Of a stretch of DNA of 58,864 bases, positions 1 to 8,611 are shown one piece after another. The position numbers were made by a program, and so were the translations under genes. The DNA comes from Hydrocarboniphaga sp. (GTDB taxonomy: Bacteria > Pseudomonadota > Gammaproteobacteria > Nevskiales > Nevskiaceae), in contig NZ_JAQGNT010000031.1 in the NCBI RefSeq assembly GCF_028291725.1, positions 1-58,864 of the forward strand, in the 5' to 3' direction. How positions within the stretch are numbered: the stretch's first letter is position 1; the number at the start of each line of letters is the position of its first letter. The notes under the pieces were generated by a model. That model was given only the letters and a program-made list of their open reading frames with translations. It was not told the origin of the DNA and made no database searches.

Positions 1-1
1 C

Positions 2-133
2 TTCTTCATGCTCAGCCGAAAAGAGCCCTACCGCGATACTGTCATCGACTTCCAAGCCCTCAGCGTCAAACGCAATGCACCTCGCTGGATCAAGGCCCTC
101 ACTCAGTACGGCCTGATCCCCGCAGCACCCTGA
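2..133 (+). CDS. C-terminal end of an unidentified protein, possibly a transposase (partial)
   Basis: An open frame enters from the left edge and ends with TGA at 131-133, giving 43 residues that finish NAPRWIKALTQYGLIPAAP. The basic, tryptophan-containing end (RKEPYRD, then RNAPRWIK) reminds me of transposase C-termini, but I cannot assign a family. No start, ribosome site or catalytic motif is inside the window. An unrelated chromosomal gene is equally possible. Confidence 0.35.
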   Translation, partial: FFMLSRKEPYRDTVIDFQALSVKRNAPRWIKALTQYGLIPAAP

Positions 134-197
134 TCTCCACCCCGCTTCCCATGGCCTCAAAAGGCCAGGGACCTCTGCGCCCTAAATCAGGTCTCTT

Positions 198-947
198 TCA
201 CGTTAACCTACCGGCCAGCAAATTCGTGCCGCCCTCCCACAGCAGCTTGATCGACAGCAGCACCAGCAGAGTCTTGAACAGCAGCGCGAAACGCTCCTCG
301 TCCAGATAGGCGTTCAAACGCCGGCCGAGCCAGGTTCCGGCGATGACCGCGGCACAAAGCGCCAGCAGCAGGCGCGGCTGCGTGAACGCGCTGAAGCCGA
401 CGAATCCGTAGGCGAGCACGCGCAGCAGATGACCGAGTGCCTGGGTCAGCGCCATCGTGCCGAGCGTGGTTTCCCTGCGCCACTCCGGGCGCAGAAACAG
501 CCTGCCGACCAGCAGGCCGGTGGCGCCGACGACCAGGCCGAACGCGCCGTTGAGCAGGCCGGCGACGATGAACGAGGTGCGCGGCGGCAGCGGCGCGCGC
601 GCTTCGCCGCCGCGCGCGGGGATCAGCGAAACCAGGATCAGCAGCGCGAGCAGGATCTGCACCCAGTTCGCGTCGATGCGCTCGATCCAGGGCGCGACGA
701 CGAAAGTCGCCGGCACCGAGGCGAGCAGAAACCAGCCGGTCGCGCCCCAGTGCACGTGACGCACGTAGGCGAGCACGCGCGAGCCGTTGGAGACCAGCTG
801 CACCGCCGCGAACAGCGGCACTGCCTGCACCGGCGTCAGGCCGGCCGCGTAGAACAGGCCGATCAGGATGGTGCCGCCGCCGAGCCCGGCGATGCCCGAC
901 AGCGCGGCAGTACAGAACGCCGCCGCGGTCAGGCCCAGGCCCAACAT
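198..947 (-). CDS. TauE/SafE (TSUP) family membrane permease
   Basis: A 249-residue integral membrane protein of the sulfite exporter TauE/SafE family. It opens with a hydrophobic helix followed by the glycine-rich LSGIAGLGGGTILIG signature, and the pattern recurs in the second half (GLLNGAFGLVVGATGLLVGR), as expected for the duplicated TSUP fold. Members move small sulfur or carbon anions across the inner membrane; the substrate here cannot be read from sequence. The ATG lies 2 nt downstream of the stop of the DmeF-like exporter on the same strand, so the two are probably co-transcribed. Confidence 0.85.
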   Translation of the reverse strand: MLGLGLTAAAFCTAALSGIAGLGGGTILIGLFYAAGLTPVQAVPLFAAVQLVSNGSRVLAYVRHVHWGATGWFLLASVPATFVVAPWIERIDANWVQILLALLILVSLIPARGGEARAPLPPRTSFIVAGLLNGAFGLVVGATGLLVGRLFLRPEWRRETTLGTMALTQALGHLLRVLAYGFVGFSAFTQPRLLLALCAAVIAGTWLGRRLNAYLDEERFALLFKTLLVLLSIKLLWEGGTNLLAGRLT

Positions 948-949
948 CG

Positions 950-2023
950 TCAGTGCGCGTGATCGTGATCGTCATGATCATCGTGATGCGCAAACGGCTG
1001 CGCGCCCGTGGCGTTCAAGGCATCCACCTCGATGGTCACATGCACCAGGCCCGGCAGGCCGGCGAGACGTGTCTTGTATTCGGCCGGCGTCAGCGGCGCC
1101 GCCGCCGACAGCGACACGATCACGGCGTGCTTGCCCGGCGCCAGCCGCCACAGATGCAGATCGGCGACCTGCGCGTCGCCGCCTTCGACGCGGTGGCGCA
1201 CGCGCCCGGCGAGCCGGGTGTCGACGCTGGCGTCGAGCAGCACCGCGGCGGTGCGGCGCGCCAGGCCCCAGGCCCAGTTGCCGATCACCAGCGCGCCGAC
1301 GATGCCGACCGCCGGATCGGTCCAGGCCCAGCCCATGTAGCGGCCGGCGAGCAGCGCACCGATCGCCAGGATCGAAGTCAGCGCGTCGGCGATCACGTGC
1401 ACATAGGCCGCGCGCATGTTGTGGTCGGTGTGATGGTCGCCGTGCTCGTGATGATCATCGTCGTGCTCGTCGGCGTGTGCGTGAGTGCCGTGATCATGTC
1501 GGTGATCGTGCGAGCCGCCGGGATGCAGCAGGCCGGCGCTGACCAGGTTCACCAGCAGGCCGAGGCCGGCGACGATCAGCGCCTCGCCGTAGGCGACCGG
1601 CACCGGCGACAGCAGCCGCTGCACCGATTCGAAGATCATCGTCACGCCGATCGCGCCGAGCAGCAGGCTGCTGGTGAACGCGGCGAGGTCGCCGACCTTG
1701 CCGGTACCGAAGCTGTAGCGCGTGTCGTCGACGTGACGATGCGCGTAGGCATAGGCGAACGCACCGACGCCGAGCGCGACCGCATGGCTGGCCATATGCC
1801 AGCCGTCGGCGAGCAGCGCCATCGACCCCGACCAGTAACCGGCGACGATCTCGACCACCATCATCACCAGCGTCAGCACCACGACCCAGCTCATGCGCCG
1901 GCCGTTGTCGCCGTGATCGTCCCCGAGGAACGCGTGGCGATGTTCGCCGCTGCCGTTCTGCGCCGGGCAGATGCGCGGCTCGGTGGCGGGAGCGTGATGA
2001 TGTGCGGGAGTCGAGGTGTTCAC
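950..2023 (-). CDS. dmeF: DmeF-like cation diffusion facilitator (Co/Ni efflux)
   Basis: An inner-membrane proton-antiporter of the CDF family. It has the metal-site helix LLADGWHMASHA and the matching HVIADALTS in the second half, separated by a cytoplasmic loop packed with His and Asp (HDHRHDHGTHAHADEHDDD). A second His/Asp tail ends the protein (HHDDHDDHDHAH). The HRHAFLG N-terminal motif is typical of the DmeF subgroup, which exports Co2+ and Ni2+. I chose GTG at 2021-2023 (357 aa). The open frame continues to a TTG at 2137, but that extension is basic and unlike the family. No clear ribosome site supports either start. Confidence 0.85.
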   Translation of the reverse strand: MNTSTPAHHHAPATEPRICPAQNGSGEHRHAFLGDDHGDNGRRMSWVVVLTLVMMVVEIVAGYWSGSMALLADGWHMASHAVALGVGAFAYAYAHRHVDDTRYSFGTGKVGDLAAFTSSLLLGAIGVTMIFESVQRLLSPVPVAYGEALIVAGLGLLVNLVSAGLLHPGGSHDHRHDHGTHAHADEHDDDHHEHGDHHTDHNMRAAYVHVIADALTSILAIGALLAGRYMGWAWTDPAVGIVGALVIGNWAWGLARRTAAVLLDASVDTRLAGRVRHRVEGGDAQVADLHLWRLAPGKHAVIVSLSAAAPLTPAEYKTRLAGLPGLVHVTIEVDALNATGAQPFAHHDDHDDHDHAH

Positions 2024-2217
2024 GTCGGAAATGTTGCCGGAATGTTGCCGGTTCAGGCCCGGCCTGGGCCGGCGAGCGGGGCGCACAGTATGGAGCGCCT
2101 CGCCGCGCCCGTCATTCGGGCTCACAGCCGCCGTCAAGGTTTTTCGATTCCCGCAGCACGGCGCGGCTGCGAGACTGCGCAGCGCGGCGAGCGTCGCCGC
2201 ACTAAGCGCGGGGACAC

Positions 2218-2817
2218 ATGATCAAGCTCTACGGCATGACCGGCTCGGGCAATTGCTGGAAGCCGGCGGTATTGATGACGATGCTCGGCATCGCGTTCGA
2301 GCACGTCGAGATCGACATGCTCGGCGGCGAAACGCGGCGCGCGCCGTTCCTGGCGCTGAATCCGAACGGCCGCGTGCCGCTGCTGCAACTCGGTGACGGG
2401 CGTCTGCTGGCCGAGTCCAACGCGATGCTGTGCTACCTGGCCGAAGGCAGTGCGCTGCTGCCGCCGCCGGGCTTTGATCGCGCCAAGGTGCTGGAATGGA
2501 TGTTCTTCGAGCAGTACAGCCACGAACCGTATATCGCCAGCGTGCGCTTCTGGATCCATTACCGGCACAAGCGCGAGGAGTGGCGCGACAAGATCGCCGA
2601 GGCGAGCAGCAAAGGCCATGCGGCGCTGGCGGTGATGGAAACCGCGCTGGCGAAGCAGGCTTATCTGGCTGGCAGCACCTTCAGCATCGCCGACATCGCG
2701 CTGTATGCCTACACGCATGTCGCCGACCAGGGCGACTTCGATCTGTCGCCGTATCCGGCGGTGCTCGCCTGGTTGCAGCGTTGCGAGCAGCAGCCGGGAT
2801 TCTTTTCGATGCGCTGA
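2218..2817 (+). CDS. Glutathione S-transferase family protein
   Basis: A 199-residue cytosolic GST. The thioredoxin-like N-terminal domain begins MIKLYGMTGSGNCWKPAV, where the SGNC segment is the usual glutathione-activating position of this subgroup. It continues to NPNGRVPLLQLGDGRLLAESNAM, which contains the cis-proline and the glutathione gamma-glutamyl contacts (ES). The helical C-terminal domain carries the N-capping motif STFSIADIALYAY. The substrate is unknown. It stands alone on the plus strand, divergent from the DmeF-like exporter and convergent with the DUF3943 gene, with a REP element between the two stops. Confidence 0.88.
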   Translation: MIKLYGMTGSGNCWKPAVLMTMLGIAFEHVEIDMLGGETRRAPFLALNPNGRVPLLQLGDGRLLAESNAMLCYLAEGSALLPPPGFDRAKVLEWMFFEQYSHEPYIASVRFWIHYRHKREEWRDKIAEASSKGHAALAVMETALAKQAYLAGSTFSIADIALYAYTHVADQGDFDLSPYPAVLAWLQRCEQQPGFFSMR

Positions 2818-2818
2818 C

Positions 2819-2852
2819 CCTGTTGGGGTTCGCGGTGCTCACCCCAACCTAC
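2819..2852 (-). repeat. Single REP element, GTAGGTTGGG family
   Basis: Read on the minus strand this is GTAGGTTGGGGTGAGC, a short loop, then GAACCCCAACA, so GTTGGGGT pairs with ACCCCAAC. The same sequence occurs at 15.3, 32.8 and 39.2 kb. The GTAG tetranucleotide start is typical of RAYT-mobilised REP sequences. Its TAG is the stop codon of the DUF3943 gene. Confidence 0.85.
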
Positions 2853-4390
2853 AGTGCAGGGCCGCCCTCGCTCTTCGGGCGCCAGTCGACGGCGCCCGAG
2901 CGGGTCTGTCCCAGATAGGTGTAGCCGATGCTGATGGCGCCGACGCGCTGGCGCGTATCGGGCATGTCGGAGTAACTGGCATCGCGTCGCGAGGTGACGT
3001 ACTTGAGCGTCAGGCCATGCAGGTTGAACACCCGCAGCGTCAGCGAGGCATCGGCGCGCAGGATGTGCTCGTGCCCGCCGTTCTCCTCCGACGCGATGTC
3101 GGTGACATGGTAGTTGCGCAGGCTGGTGTCGAGCGACACGCGGTCGCTGAAAATCAGCCTCAGGTTCAGCAGTTCCTGCGGCGTGACGCCGTTGTGATAA
3201 TCGCGGTCGCCGACGCCGTGGATGGTCCCCGCCGAGCCGTAGCCGATACCGGCCAGTGCCGAGCCCTGCAGCGCGACATTGCGCGACAGCCACCATTGGC
3301 TGGTGGTGCCCAGCGCGGCGCCGGTCGTCGAGACGCGGAAGATCTGCGGTGCGACGTAGTCGTAAGTGCCATACAGGCCCCAGATGCCGCGGTAATCCTC
3401 GCCGGCCGAGTACGGCGCGCCCACCAGCAGGCCGCGGACGATGACGTTCTCGAGCACATTGCTGCTGGCCGCGGTGAACTGCAGATGGAAGTAATCAAAC
3501 GGGCGCTCGTAGGTATAGCCGGGCTTGCCGGGCAGGCCGTAGGCCACGGTGAAATCGCCGATCGCCTCGCCGGTGTCGTAGCTCTGCGGTATCGGTGGGT
3601 CTTCGATGTTGGTGTTGCGATTGACACTGGAGCTGACCCTGGAATCGACGTTCACGCCCAGATCCAGCCGCGTATACACCGCCGGGTTGTGGCTGCGGAA
3701 CACCCCATCGAAGCGCTCGCCGAAGGCGAGCCGGTTGAAGCCGGTAGAGGGCGATATCGCAGCCGCGCCGAGTTCGCGCCACATGCCGGGATGAGCGCCG
3801 GTGCCGCTCTCCAGCAACAGGCTGGCGAGCCGGAACAGCGGCTCGCCGAGAAAGCTGCCGCCGAAGCCGGTGGTGAACTGGTCGTTGATCGAAGGTTTGG
3901 TGGTTTCGCCGGCGATTTCCCAGGCGGCGCTGCCGAGGATCGTATAGGCCGACGCTTCCCAGTAACCCAGGCCGGCCGAGCGCGCGAAGCCGTGATACAT
4001 CGAGCCCTGATAGGGATGCGCAAACTGGTTGACGCTGAACGGGTCGTTGTCGTGGACCCACTTGCCGGTGAAGTTGTCCTTGATCGACGAGAAGCTCACG
4101 TCGTAGTCCGAAGTGCCGGAGATCCGCCGGTCCACCTGGTTCAAGGAGAAGTCGAACAGGAAAATGCCGGCGGCGGGTACCCAGTAGCTCTTGCCATCGC
4201 CGATGCCCCAGTCCAGCACCGGATGCGGCCGCTCGTCGGCAAATGCAGTCGGCGCCGCCTGTTGAGCCGGAGTATCGAGCTTGGGGTCTTCCGCCGCGGC
4301 GAGCCCCGGCGCCAGTATCGTCGTCAGCAGCAGGATCAGACGGCCGGCGGAGATCCGCTCCCAACTGCGCAGGAACGCTTGTCTGTTCAT
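2849..4390 (-). CDS. DUF3943 domain outer-membrane protein
   Basis: A 513-residue exported protein. The signal peptide ends in the region LAPGLAAAEDPK, and the mid-region HPYQGSMYHGFARSAGLGYWEASAYTILGSAAWEIAGE matches the DUF3943 family of predicted outer-membrane proteins. The second half alternates polar and aromatic residues as in beta-strands. Function is unknown. ATG at 4388-4390 follows a GAAAGGGG ribosome site, so I reject the long 5' extension of the frame. The stop codon is the TAG of the REP tetranucleotide at 2849-2851, so the last residues (EGGPAL) may have been set by the repeat insertion. Confidence 0.8.
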   Translation of the reverse strand: MNRQAFLRSWERISAGRLILLLTTILAPGLAAAEDPKLDTPAQQAAPTAFADERPHPVLDWGIGDGKSYWVPAAGIFLFDFSLNQVDRRISGTSDYDVSFSSIKDNFTGKWVHDNDPFSVNQFAHPYQGSMYHGFARSAGLGYWEASAYTILGSAAWEIAGETTKPSINDQFTTGFGGSFLGEPLFRLASLLLESGTGAHPGMWRELGAAAISPSTGFNRLAFGERFDGVFRSHNPAVYTRLDLGVNVDSRVSSSVNRNTNIEDPPIPQSYDTGEAIGDFTVAYGLPGKPGYTYERPFDYFHLQFTAASSNVLENVIVRGLLVGAPYSAGEDYRGIWGLYGTYDYVAPQIFRVSTTGAALGTTSQWWLSRNVALQGSALAGIGYGSAGTIHGVGDRDYHNGVTPQELLNLRLIFSDRVSLDTSLRNYHVTDIASEENGGHEHILRADASLTLRVFNLHGLTLKYVTSRRDASYSDMPDTRQRVGAISIGYTYLGQTRSGAVDWRPKSEGGPAL

Positions 4391-4527
4391 TGCCCCTTTC
4401 CCTGGGTGTCGCCTGCGGCTTCCGGCAACGCCGGCGGCGTCGAACCGGAGCTGCGATATCGTTCGCGGCTGGTTCCGGGATGCTAGGCGTGCAATACAAA
4501 CCGGCGATGAATGGGCCCGGACAGGCC

Positions 4528-4929
4528 CTAGTCGGAAGTCCGCGACAGATGAGCCAGCGTATGGCCGGCGGCTTCCCAGTTCTGCCCGTCGAAATCCTCG
4601 TAGTCGACCTGCTCGATGCTGCCTGCATCGACGCAGCGCAGGCTGATCGAAAAGCCGTCGGGGTTGGAGCGCGGAACGTAGAAACTCTTGATGCCGCAGA
4701 CCGAGCAGAAGCGGTGGCGGGCGACGCCGGTGTTGAAGGTATAAGTGCTCAGCCGGTCTTCGCCGCTGAGCAGCTGGAAGTCGCGGCCCGGCACGATCAG
4801 GTGCTCGAAGCCGGTCATCGCGCACATCGAGCAGTTGCAGCGCTGTACCCGGACTCGCGCCGGCGCCTGGAATTCGAAGCGCACGGCGCCACAATGGCAA
4901 CCGCCGGAGTGCGTGATCTGGGTGCTCAT
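4528..4929 (-). CDS. GFA family (glutathione-dependent formaldehyde-activating-like) zinc protein
   Basis: A 133-residue protein with the GFA/CENP-V zinc-binding cysteine pattern: GGCHCGAVRFEF, then RCNCSMCAMTGF, then FCSVCGIKSFY. Family members bind structural and exchangeable zinc; the prototype couples glutathione with formaldehyde, but most members have no known substrate. It starts at ATG 4927-4929 and ends with a clean stop. It is divergent from dapF with an 87-nt AT-richer spacer, and is preceded on its own strand by no close partner. Confidence 0.88.
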   Translation of the reverse strand: MSTQITHSGGCHCGAVRFEFQAPARVRVQRCNCSMCAMTGFEHLIVPGRDFQLLSGEDRLSTYTFNTGVARHRFCSVCGIKSFYVPRSNPDGFSISLRCVDAGSIEQVDYEDFDGQNWEAAGHTLAHLSRTSD

Positions 4930-5016
4930 ATTGCCATTAGTGTTGAGAGTAAAGGTGATAGGCGGAAGAAAAGTCAATAATATTGCACAGCCGAACCGGC
5001 TCAGGATCGGGTCACG

Positions 5017-5856
5017 ATGAAGCTCTCTTTTACCAAGATGCACGGCGCCGGCAACGACTTCGTTGTGATAGACGCCACCCGCGAGCGCTTCCGGCCGACG
5101 CCGGAGCTGCTGGCGCGGCTCAGCGACCGGCGCTACGGCGTCGGCTGCGACCAGGTGCTGGTGATCGAGTCGCCTTCGTCCCCTGGCATCGACTTCGACT
5201 ATCGCATCTTCAATGCCGACGGCAGCGAAGTCGGCCAGTGCGGCAACGGCACGCGCGCGCTGGCGCGCTTTGTTGCCGAGCATGGCCTGTCGGACAAGCG
5301 CCGGCTGCGCGTGCAAACCTCCACCGCGACGATGGAGCTGCAGCGCCTCGACGACGGCCAGGTGCGGGTCGACATGGGCGCGCCGCGCTGGACACCCGGC
5401 CAGATCCCGCTGGCACTGCCGGCCGCGGATCGCTATCGCATCGACACGAGTTTCGGCGCGATTGAGTTCGGTGCCGTCAGCGTCGGCAATCCGCATGCGC
5501 TGATTCGGGTCGACGACGTCGATACCGCGCCGGTCGAGGTGCTCGGCCGCGAGCTGCAGTCGCGCCGCGACGTGTTCCCGGAAAGCGTCAATGTCGGCTT
5601 CCTGCAGATTGTTGACGCGCAGCTGGGCCGGCTGCGCGTCTGGGAACGCGGTTCCGGCGAAACCCTGGCCTGCGGCAGCGGCGCCTGTGCGGCGGCGGCG
5701 GTCGGCCATCGCTGGGGCGGCTTCGGCGAGCGGGTCAAGCTGCAGCTGCGCGGGGGCGAGCTGATGCTGGAATGGAGCGGCTCCGAGCAGGCATCCATCT
5801 TTATGACCGGTCCGGCCGAGACCGTGTTCAACGGGGAAATCGAATGGCAGCAGTGA
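5017..5856 (+). CDS. dapF: Diaminopimelate epimerase
   Basis: Converts LL- to meso-diaminopimelate for lysine and peptidoglycan synthesis. The 279 residues have the hallmark GAGNDFVVID near residues 10-19, the first catalytic cysteine in GQCGNGTRA (Cys75) and the second in LACGSGACAA (Cys219), in the two mirror-related halves. Length is normal. It is the first gene of the conserved dapF-DUF484-xerC cluster; the next gene starts inside its last codons. Confidence 0.97.
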   Translation: MKLSFTKMHGAGNDFVVIDATRERFRPTPELLARLSDRRYGVGCDQVLVIESPSSPGIDFDYRIFNADGSEVGQCGNGTRALARFVAEHGLSDKRRLRVQTSTATMELQRLDDGQVRVDMGAPRWTPGQIPLALPAADRYRIDTSFGAIEFGAVSVGNPHALIRVDDVDTAPVEVLGRELQSRRDVFPESVNVGFLQIVDAQLGRLRVWERGSGETLACGSGACAAAAVGHRWGGFGERVKLQLRGGELMLEWSGSEQASIFMTGPAETVFNGEIEWQQ

Positions 5857-6542
5857 AGGACACAGCGGCCGCCGGTCTGAGCGATGACCAGGTGCTGGCC
5901 TATCTGAAATCGCACCCGGATTTTCTGGCGACGCATCCCGAGTTGCTGGAGACGATGGAGCTGCAGCACGCGACCGGCAGCGCGGTATCGCTGATCGAGC
6001 GCCAGGTCGAGGTGCTGCGCGGCCGCAGCCAGCGCTTGGAGGACCGCATGACCAAGCTGCTCGAAAACGCGCGCGACAACGAGCGCCGCGCCAGCAACGT
6101 GCATCGTCTGGCGCGGACCCTGATCCGCGCGCCGACGCTGGCCGCCGCGATTCTCGGCCTGCAGCAATGCATGCGCGAAGACTTCGGCATCGACGAGGCC
6201 TGGGTCGGCGTGTCGCCCGGCCTGCTCAAGCGCAGCGACATCGAAGGCCTGCAGCGCCTGGAGCCCGAAGGTGCGGTCGGCCGCCAGTTCGACGACTTCC
6301 TGCGCACCAAGCTGATCGAGTGCGGACCCCTGACCGCGGTGCGCGCCAAGCTGCTGTTCCCGAAAGCCGCCGAGCCGCCGCAATCCGCGGCGGTGGTGCC
6401 GCTGGAGCGCGACAAGAACCTGGGCATGCTGGTGCTGGCCTCGCGCGATCCCGAGCGCTTCCAGCCGCGCCAGGGCAAGGTGTTTCTGGAGATGACTGCC
6501 GAGCTGGTCGCCGCCGCGGTTCGGGCCAAGCTGGTGTCGTGA
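5844..6542 (+). CDS. DUF484 family protein
   Basis: A 232-residue cytosolic protein of the DUF484 family, nearly always found between dapF and xerC in gammaproteobacteria. It starts LSDDQVLAYLKSHPDFLATHPELL, the family signature. A short coiled coil (around residues 50-75, EVLRGRSQRLEDRMTKLLEN) leads into a GAF-like domain. ATG at 5844 overlaps the dapF stop by 13 nt and follows a GGGGAAA ribosome site; the longer upstream frame is a dapF shadow. Its stop overlaps the xerC GTG by 4 nt. Molecular role is unknown. Confidence 0.92.
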   Translation: MAAVKDTAAAGLSDDQVLAYLKSHPDFLATHPELLETMELQHATGSAVSLIERQVEVLRGRSQRLEDRMTKLLENARDNERRASNVHRLARTLIRAPTLAAAILGLQQCMREDFGIDEAWVGVSPGLLKRSDIEGLQRLEPEGAVGRQFDDFLRTKLIECGPLTAVRAKLLFPKAAEPPQSAAVVPLERDKNLGMLVLASRDPERFQPRQGKVFLEMTAELVAAAVRAKLVS

Positions 6543-7492
6543 GCCGCTCGGCGCCGACGTCGAGTGTGGCACCGGCCGAGTCACCGCTGCTCAAACCGCT
6601 GCAGATGTTCCTCGACTGGATGAGCCACGATCGCCGGCTGTCGCCGAACACGGTCGGCGGCCGGCGCCGCGATCTGGAGCAGTTCATCGCCTGGTGCACG
6701 GAGACGCGCATTGCCGATCTCGCGCGCATCGATCTGCACGCAGTGCGCGCCTATGCGGCGCGGCTGCGGCGTGCCGGCCGCGACGCGCGCACCATCGAGC
6801 GTCACTTGTCGAGCCTGCGCGCCTGGTTCCGCTACGCGGTCGACGAGCGCTGGATCAGCGTCAACCCGGCGCTGGAAGTGCAGGCGCCGAAGCAGGCGCA
6901 GCGGCTGCCGAAAACCCTGTCTCAGGGTCAAATCGCCGGCCTGCTCGATGGCCAGTGGGACGACACGCCGGCCGACTGGCGTGACCGCGCGATGATCGAG
7001 CTGTTCTATTCGTCCGGCCTGCGCCTGGCCGAGTTGCTCAGCTTGAACCTGCTGGATTTCACCGCCGACCTCGGCGAAGTGCGCGTCACCGGCAAGGGCA
7101 CGCGCACGCGCATCCTGCCGGTCGGCGGCAAGGCCCGCGCAGCACTGACCCAATGGCTGGCGCGCCGCGCGGTGTGGGTGGCCGGCGACGAACCGGCGGT
7201 GTTCGTCAGCAGCCGCGGCAGCCGTATCGGCCGCTCGACCATCGCCCAGCGCCTGCATCATCACGCGCGCCGCCTGGGCCTCGACGCGCGGCTGCATCCG
7301 CATCGGCTGCGCCACTCGTTCGCGACGCATCTGCTGGAAGAAAGCAGCGATCTGCGCGCGGTGCAGGAGCTGCTCGGCCACGCCAACCTGTCGACCACCC
7401 AGGTTTACACGCATGTCGATTTCAAGCGCCTGGCCCAGGTTTACGATCAGGCGCATCCGCGTGCCAGGCGCGGAAAGACGTCCAGAGCCTGA
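6539..7492 (+). CDS. xerC: Tyrosine recombinase XerC
   Basis: A site-specific recombinase that acts with XerD at dif to resolve chromosome dimers at division. The 317 residues have a SAM-like core-binding N-terminal domain and a catalytic domain with Arg in SSGLRLAELL, Lys in GKGTRTRILP, HRLRH, the LLGHANLSTTQ histidine and the nucleophilic Tyr in VYTHVD. It begins at GTG 6539-6541 in a GTGA overlap with the DUF484 stop, so it is translationally coupled. The upstream extension of the frame is antisense-like shadow. Position after dapF/DUF484 favours XerC over XerD. Confidence 0.95.
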   Translation: MSRSAPTSSVAPAESPLLKPLQMFLDWMSHDRRLSPNTVGGRRRDLEQFIAWCTETRIADLARIDLHAVRAYAARLRRAGRDARTIERHLSSLRAWFRYAVDERWISVNPALEVQAPKQAQRLPKTLSQGQIAGLLDGQWDDTPADWRDRAMIELFYSSGLRLAELLSLNLLDFTADLGEVRVTGKGTRTRILPVGGKARAALTQWLARRAVWVAGDEPAVFVSSRGSRIGRSTIAQRLHHHARRLGLDARLHPHRLRHSFATHLLEESSDLRAVQELLGHANLSTTQVYTHVDFKRLAQVYDQAHPRARRGKTSRA

Positions 7493-7545
7493 CTCCGAAG
7501 CTGAATTAGATGTGAATGGGTCGTCGTCGTTCAGTTTATTTGCTG

Positions 7546-7551
7546 CATAAT
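7546..7551 (+). promoter_or_regulatory. Possible -10 box (CATAAT) for the small lipoprotein gene
   Basis: CATAAT, preceded by an AT-rich run (TTTATTTGCTG), lies 74 nt before the lipoprotein ATG in the 133-nt spacer after xerC. No good -35 is present at the right distance, so this is a weak call. Confidence 0.3.
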
Positions 7552-7625
7552 CGTGGCTGTCGCCAATCGGCGGCGTCGCTGGCCGATCAATAGCCAGCAC
7601 CATTTACTGACCTGGGAGTTGTTCA

Positions 7626-7859
7626 ATGAAGTCTAAACTCGTGATCGCCCTGGGCCTCGCCTCCGTGCTGGCGCTGGCCGCTTGTAAGAAGAAAGAAGAA
7701 GCCCCTGCTGCTGAACCGGCCGCTCCCCCGGCTGCCGAGACGATGGCGCCTGCCGACACCGCTCCGGCCCCGGCCGAAGCGCCGAAGTGCCCGACTGAGG
7801 CCGATCCGAATGCTGCTTGCCCGGAAGCCGCTCCGGCTCCGGCGGAAGCGCCGAAGTAA
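7626..7859 (+). CDS. Small Ala/Pro/Glu-rich lipoprotein
   Basis: A 77-residue protein. The signal peptide MKSKLVIALGLASVLALAAC ends in a lipobox (LAAC, Cys20), so the mature part is a lipid-anchored peptide beginning CKKKEEAPAAEPAAP. The mature segment is almost wholly Ala, Pro and Glu, with an APAPAEAPK unit that occurs twice and two further cysteines (PKCPTEADPNAACPEA) that could form a disulfide. A good ribosome site (TGGGAG) precedes the ATG. A strong hairpin follows at 7925, so it is probably a single-gene transcript. Function is unknown; by composition it looks like a periplasmic spacer. Confidence 0.8.
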   Translation: MKSKLVIALGLASVLALAACKKKEEAPAAEPAAPPAAETMAPADTAPAPAEAPKCPTEADPNAACPEAAPAPAEAPK

Positions 7860-7924
7860 GCAATCGGTTCGAGCTGGGTTCGAGCTGAGTCGCCGGCAGA
7901 TCAGCGCCGGCTTCGCGCTTCGAT

Positions 7925-7957
7925 GACGAAGGCGGGGGCCAGTCCTCCGCCTTCGTC
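7925..7957 (+). terminator. Hairpin terminator after the small lipoprotein
   Basis: GACGAAGGCGG (7925-7935) pairs perfectly with CCGCCTTCGTC (7947-7957), and further G-C pairs extend into the loop. It is followed by GTTTCTG, a weak T-tract. It separates the lipoprotein gene from the hslV promoter. Confidence 0.55.
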
Positions 7958-7991
7958 GTTTCTGCTGTCGGGTTTAGACGCGGGTTTCGAG

Positions 7992-8020
7992 CTTGAAATT
8001 GGCGGCGCCTGGCCCCAGAT
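7992..8020 (+). promoter_or_regulatory. Sigma-32-type heat-shock promoter of hslV
   Basis: CTTGAAA at 7992-7998, a 14-nt spacer, then CCCCAGAT at 8013-8020. This matches the sigma-32 consensus (CTTGAAA / CCCCATnT) at every defined position but one. It lies 34 nt before the hslV ATG. An almost identical element precedes hslU. Confidence 0.7.
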
Positions 8021-8054
8021 CCAGTGACTCTTCTCATTCGGGCAGATCGAATCC

Positions 8055-8597
8055 ATGCAGCAATTCGACGGAACCACCATCGTCTGCGTGCGCCGCGGCA
8101 AGCAGGTTGCCCTGGGCGGCGACGGCCAGGTGTCGATGGGCAATACCCGCGTCAAGAACAACGCGCGCAAAGTGCGCCGCCTGTATGGCGAGAAAGTCAT
8201 CGCGGGTTTCGCCGGCGGCACCGCCGACGCGTTCACGCTGTTCGAGCGTTTTGAAGGCAAGCTCGAGCAGCACGGCGGGCAGCTGACCCGCGCCGCGGTC
8301 GAGATGGCCAAGGACTGGCGCAGTGATCGCTACCTGCGCCGTCTCGAGGCGCTGCTGATCGTAGCCGACGCCGGCACCTCGCTGATGATCAGCGGCAACG
8401 GCGACGTGATGGAGCCCGAGGATCACGGCGTGATCGCGATCGGCTCCGGCGGCTCCTTCGCGACCGCCGCCGCACGCGCGCTGGTCGAGAACACCGAGCT
8501 CGGCGCGCGTGAGGTGGTCGAAAAGGCGCTGCACATCGCCGCCGAAATCTGCATCTACACCAATCATCACCTGACCATCGAAACCATCGGCGAGTGA
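8055..8597 (+). CDS. hslV: HslV peptidase subunit of the HslUV (ClpYQ) protease
   Basis: A proteasome-beta-like threonine peptidase that forms a double hexamer and degrades proteins fed by the HslU ATPase. The 180 residues contain [51 protein letters not shown] and [17 protein letters not shown]. The active N-terminal threonine must be Thr7, so six residues (MQQFDG) have to be removed rather than Met alone. Its usual partner hslU is not next to it but 5.3 kb away, on the same strand. A sigma-32-type promoter lies just upstream. Confidence 0.96.
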   Translation: MQQFDGTTIVCVRRGKQVALGGDGQVSMGNTRVKNNARKVRRLYGEKVIAGFAGGTADAFTLFERFEGKLEQHGGQLTRAAVEMAKDWRSDRYLRRLEALLIVADAGTSLMISGNGDVMEPEDHGVIAIGSGGSFATAAARALVENTELGAREVVEKALHIAAEICIYTNHHLTIETIGE

Positions 8598-8611
8598 TCC
8601 GGCGACGGCGC

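Noticed and set aside
2-133. Assignment of the left-edge gene to a given IS family
   Set aside because: Only 43 residues are visible and none of the C-terminal patterns I know fits well enough.
429-2221. Long plus-strand open frames opposite the TauE-like and DmeF-like genes
   Set aside because: They are Arg/His-rich antisense shadows of recognisable membrane proteins, a usual effect of high GC content, with no family features.
7866-7887. Two copies of GGTTCGAGCTG resembling a tRNA T-arm
   Set aside because: No cloverleaf can be formed around it, and it is just a short direct repeat after the small lipoprotein gene.
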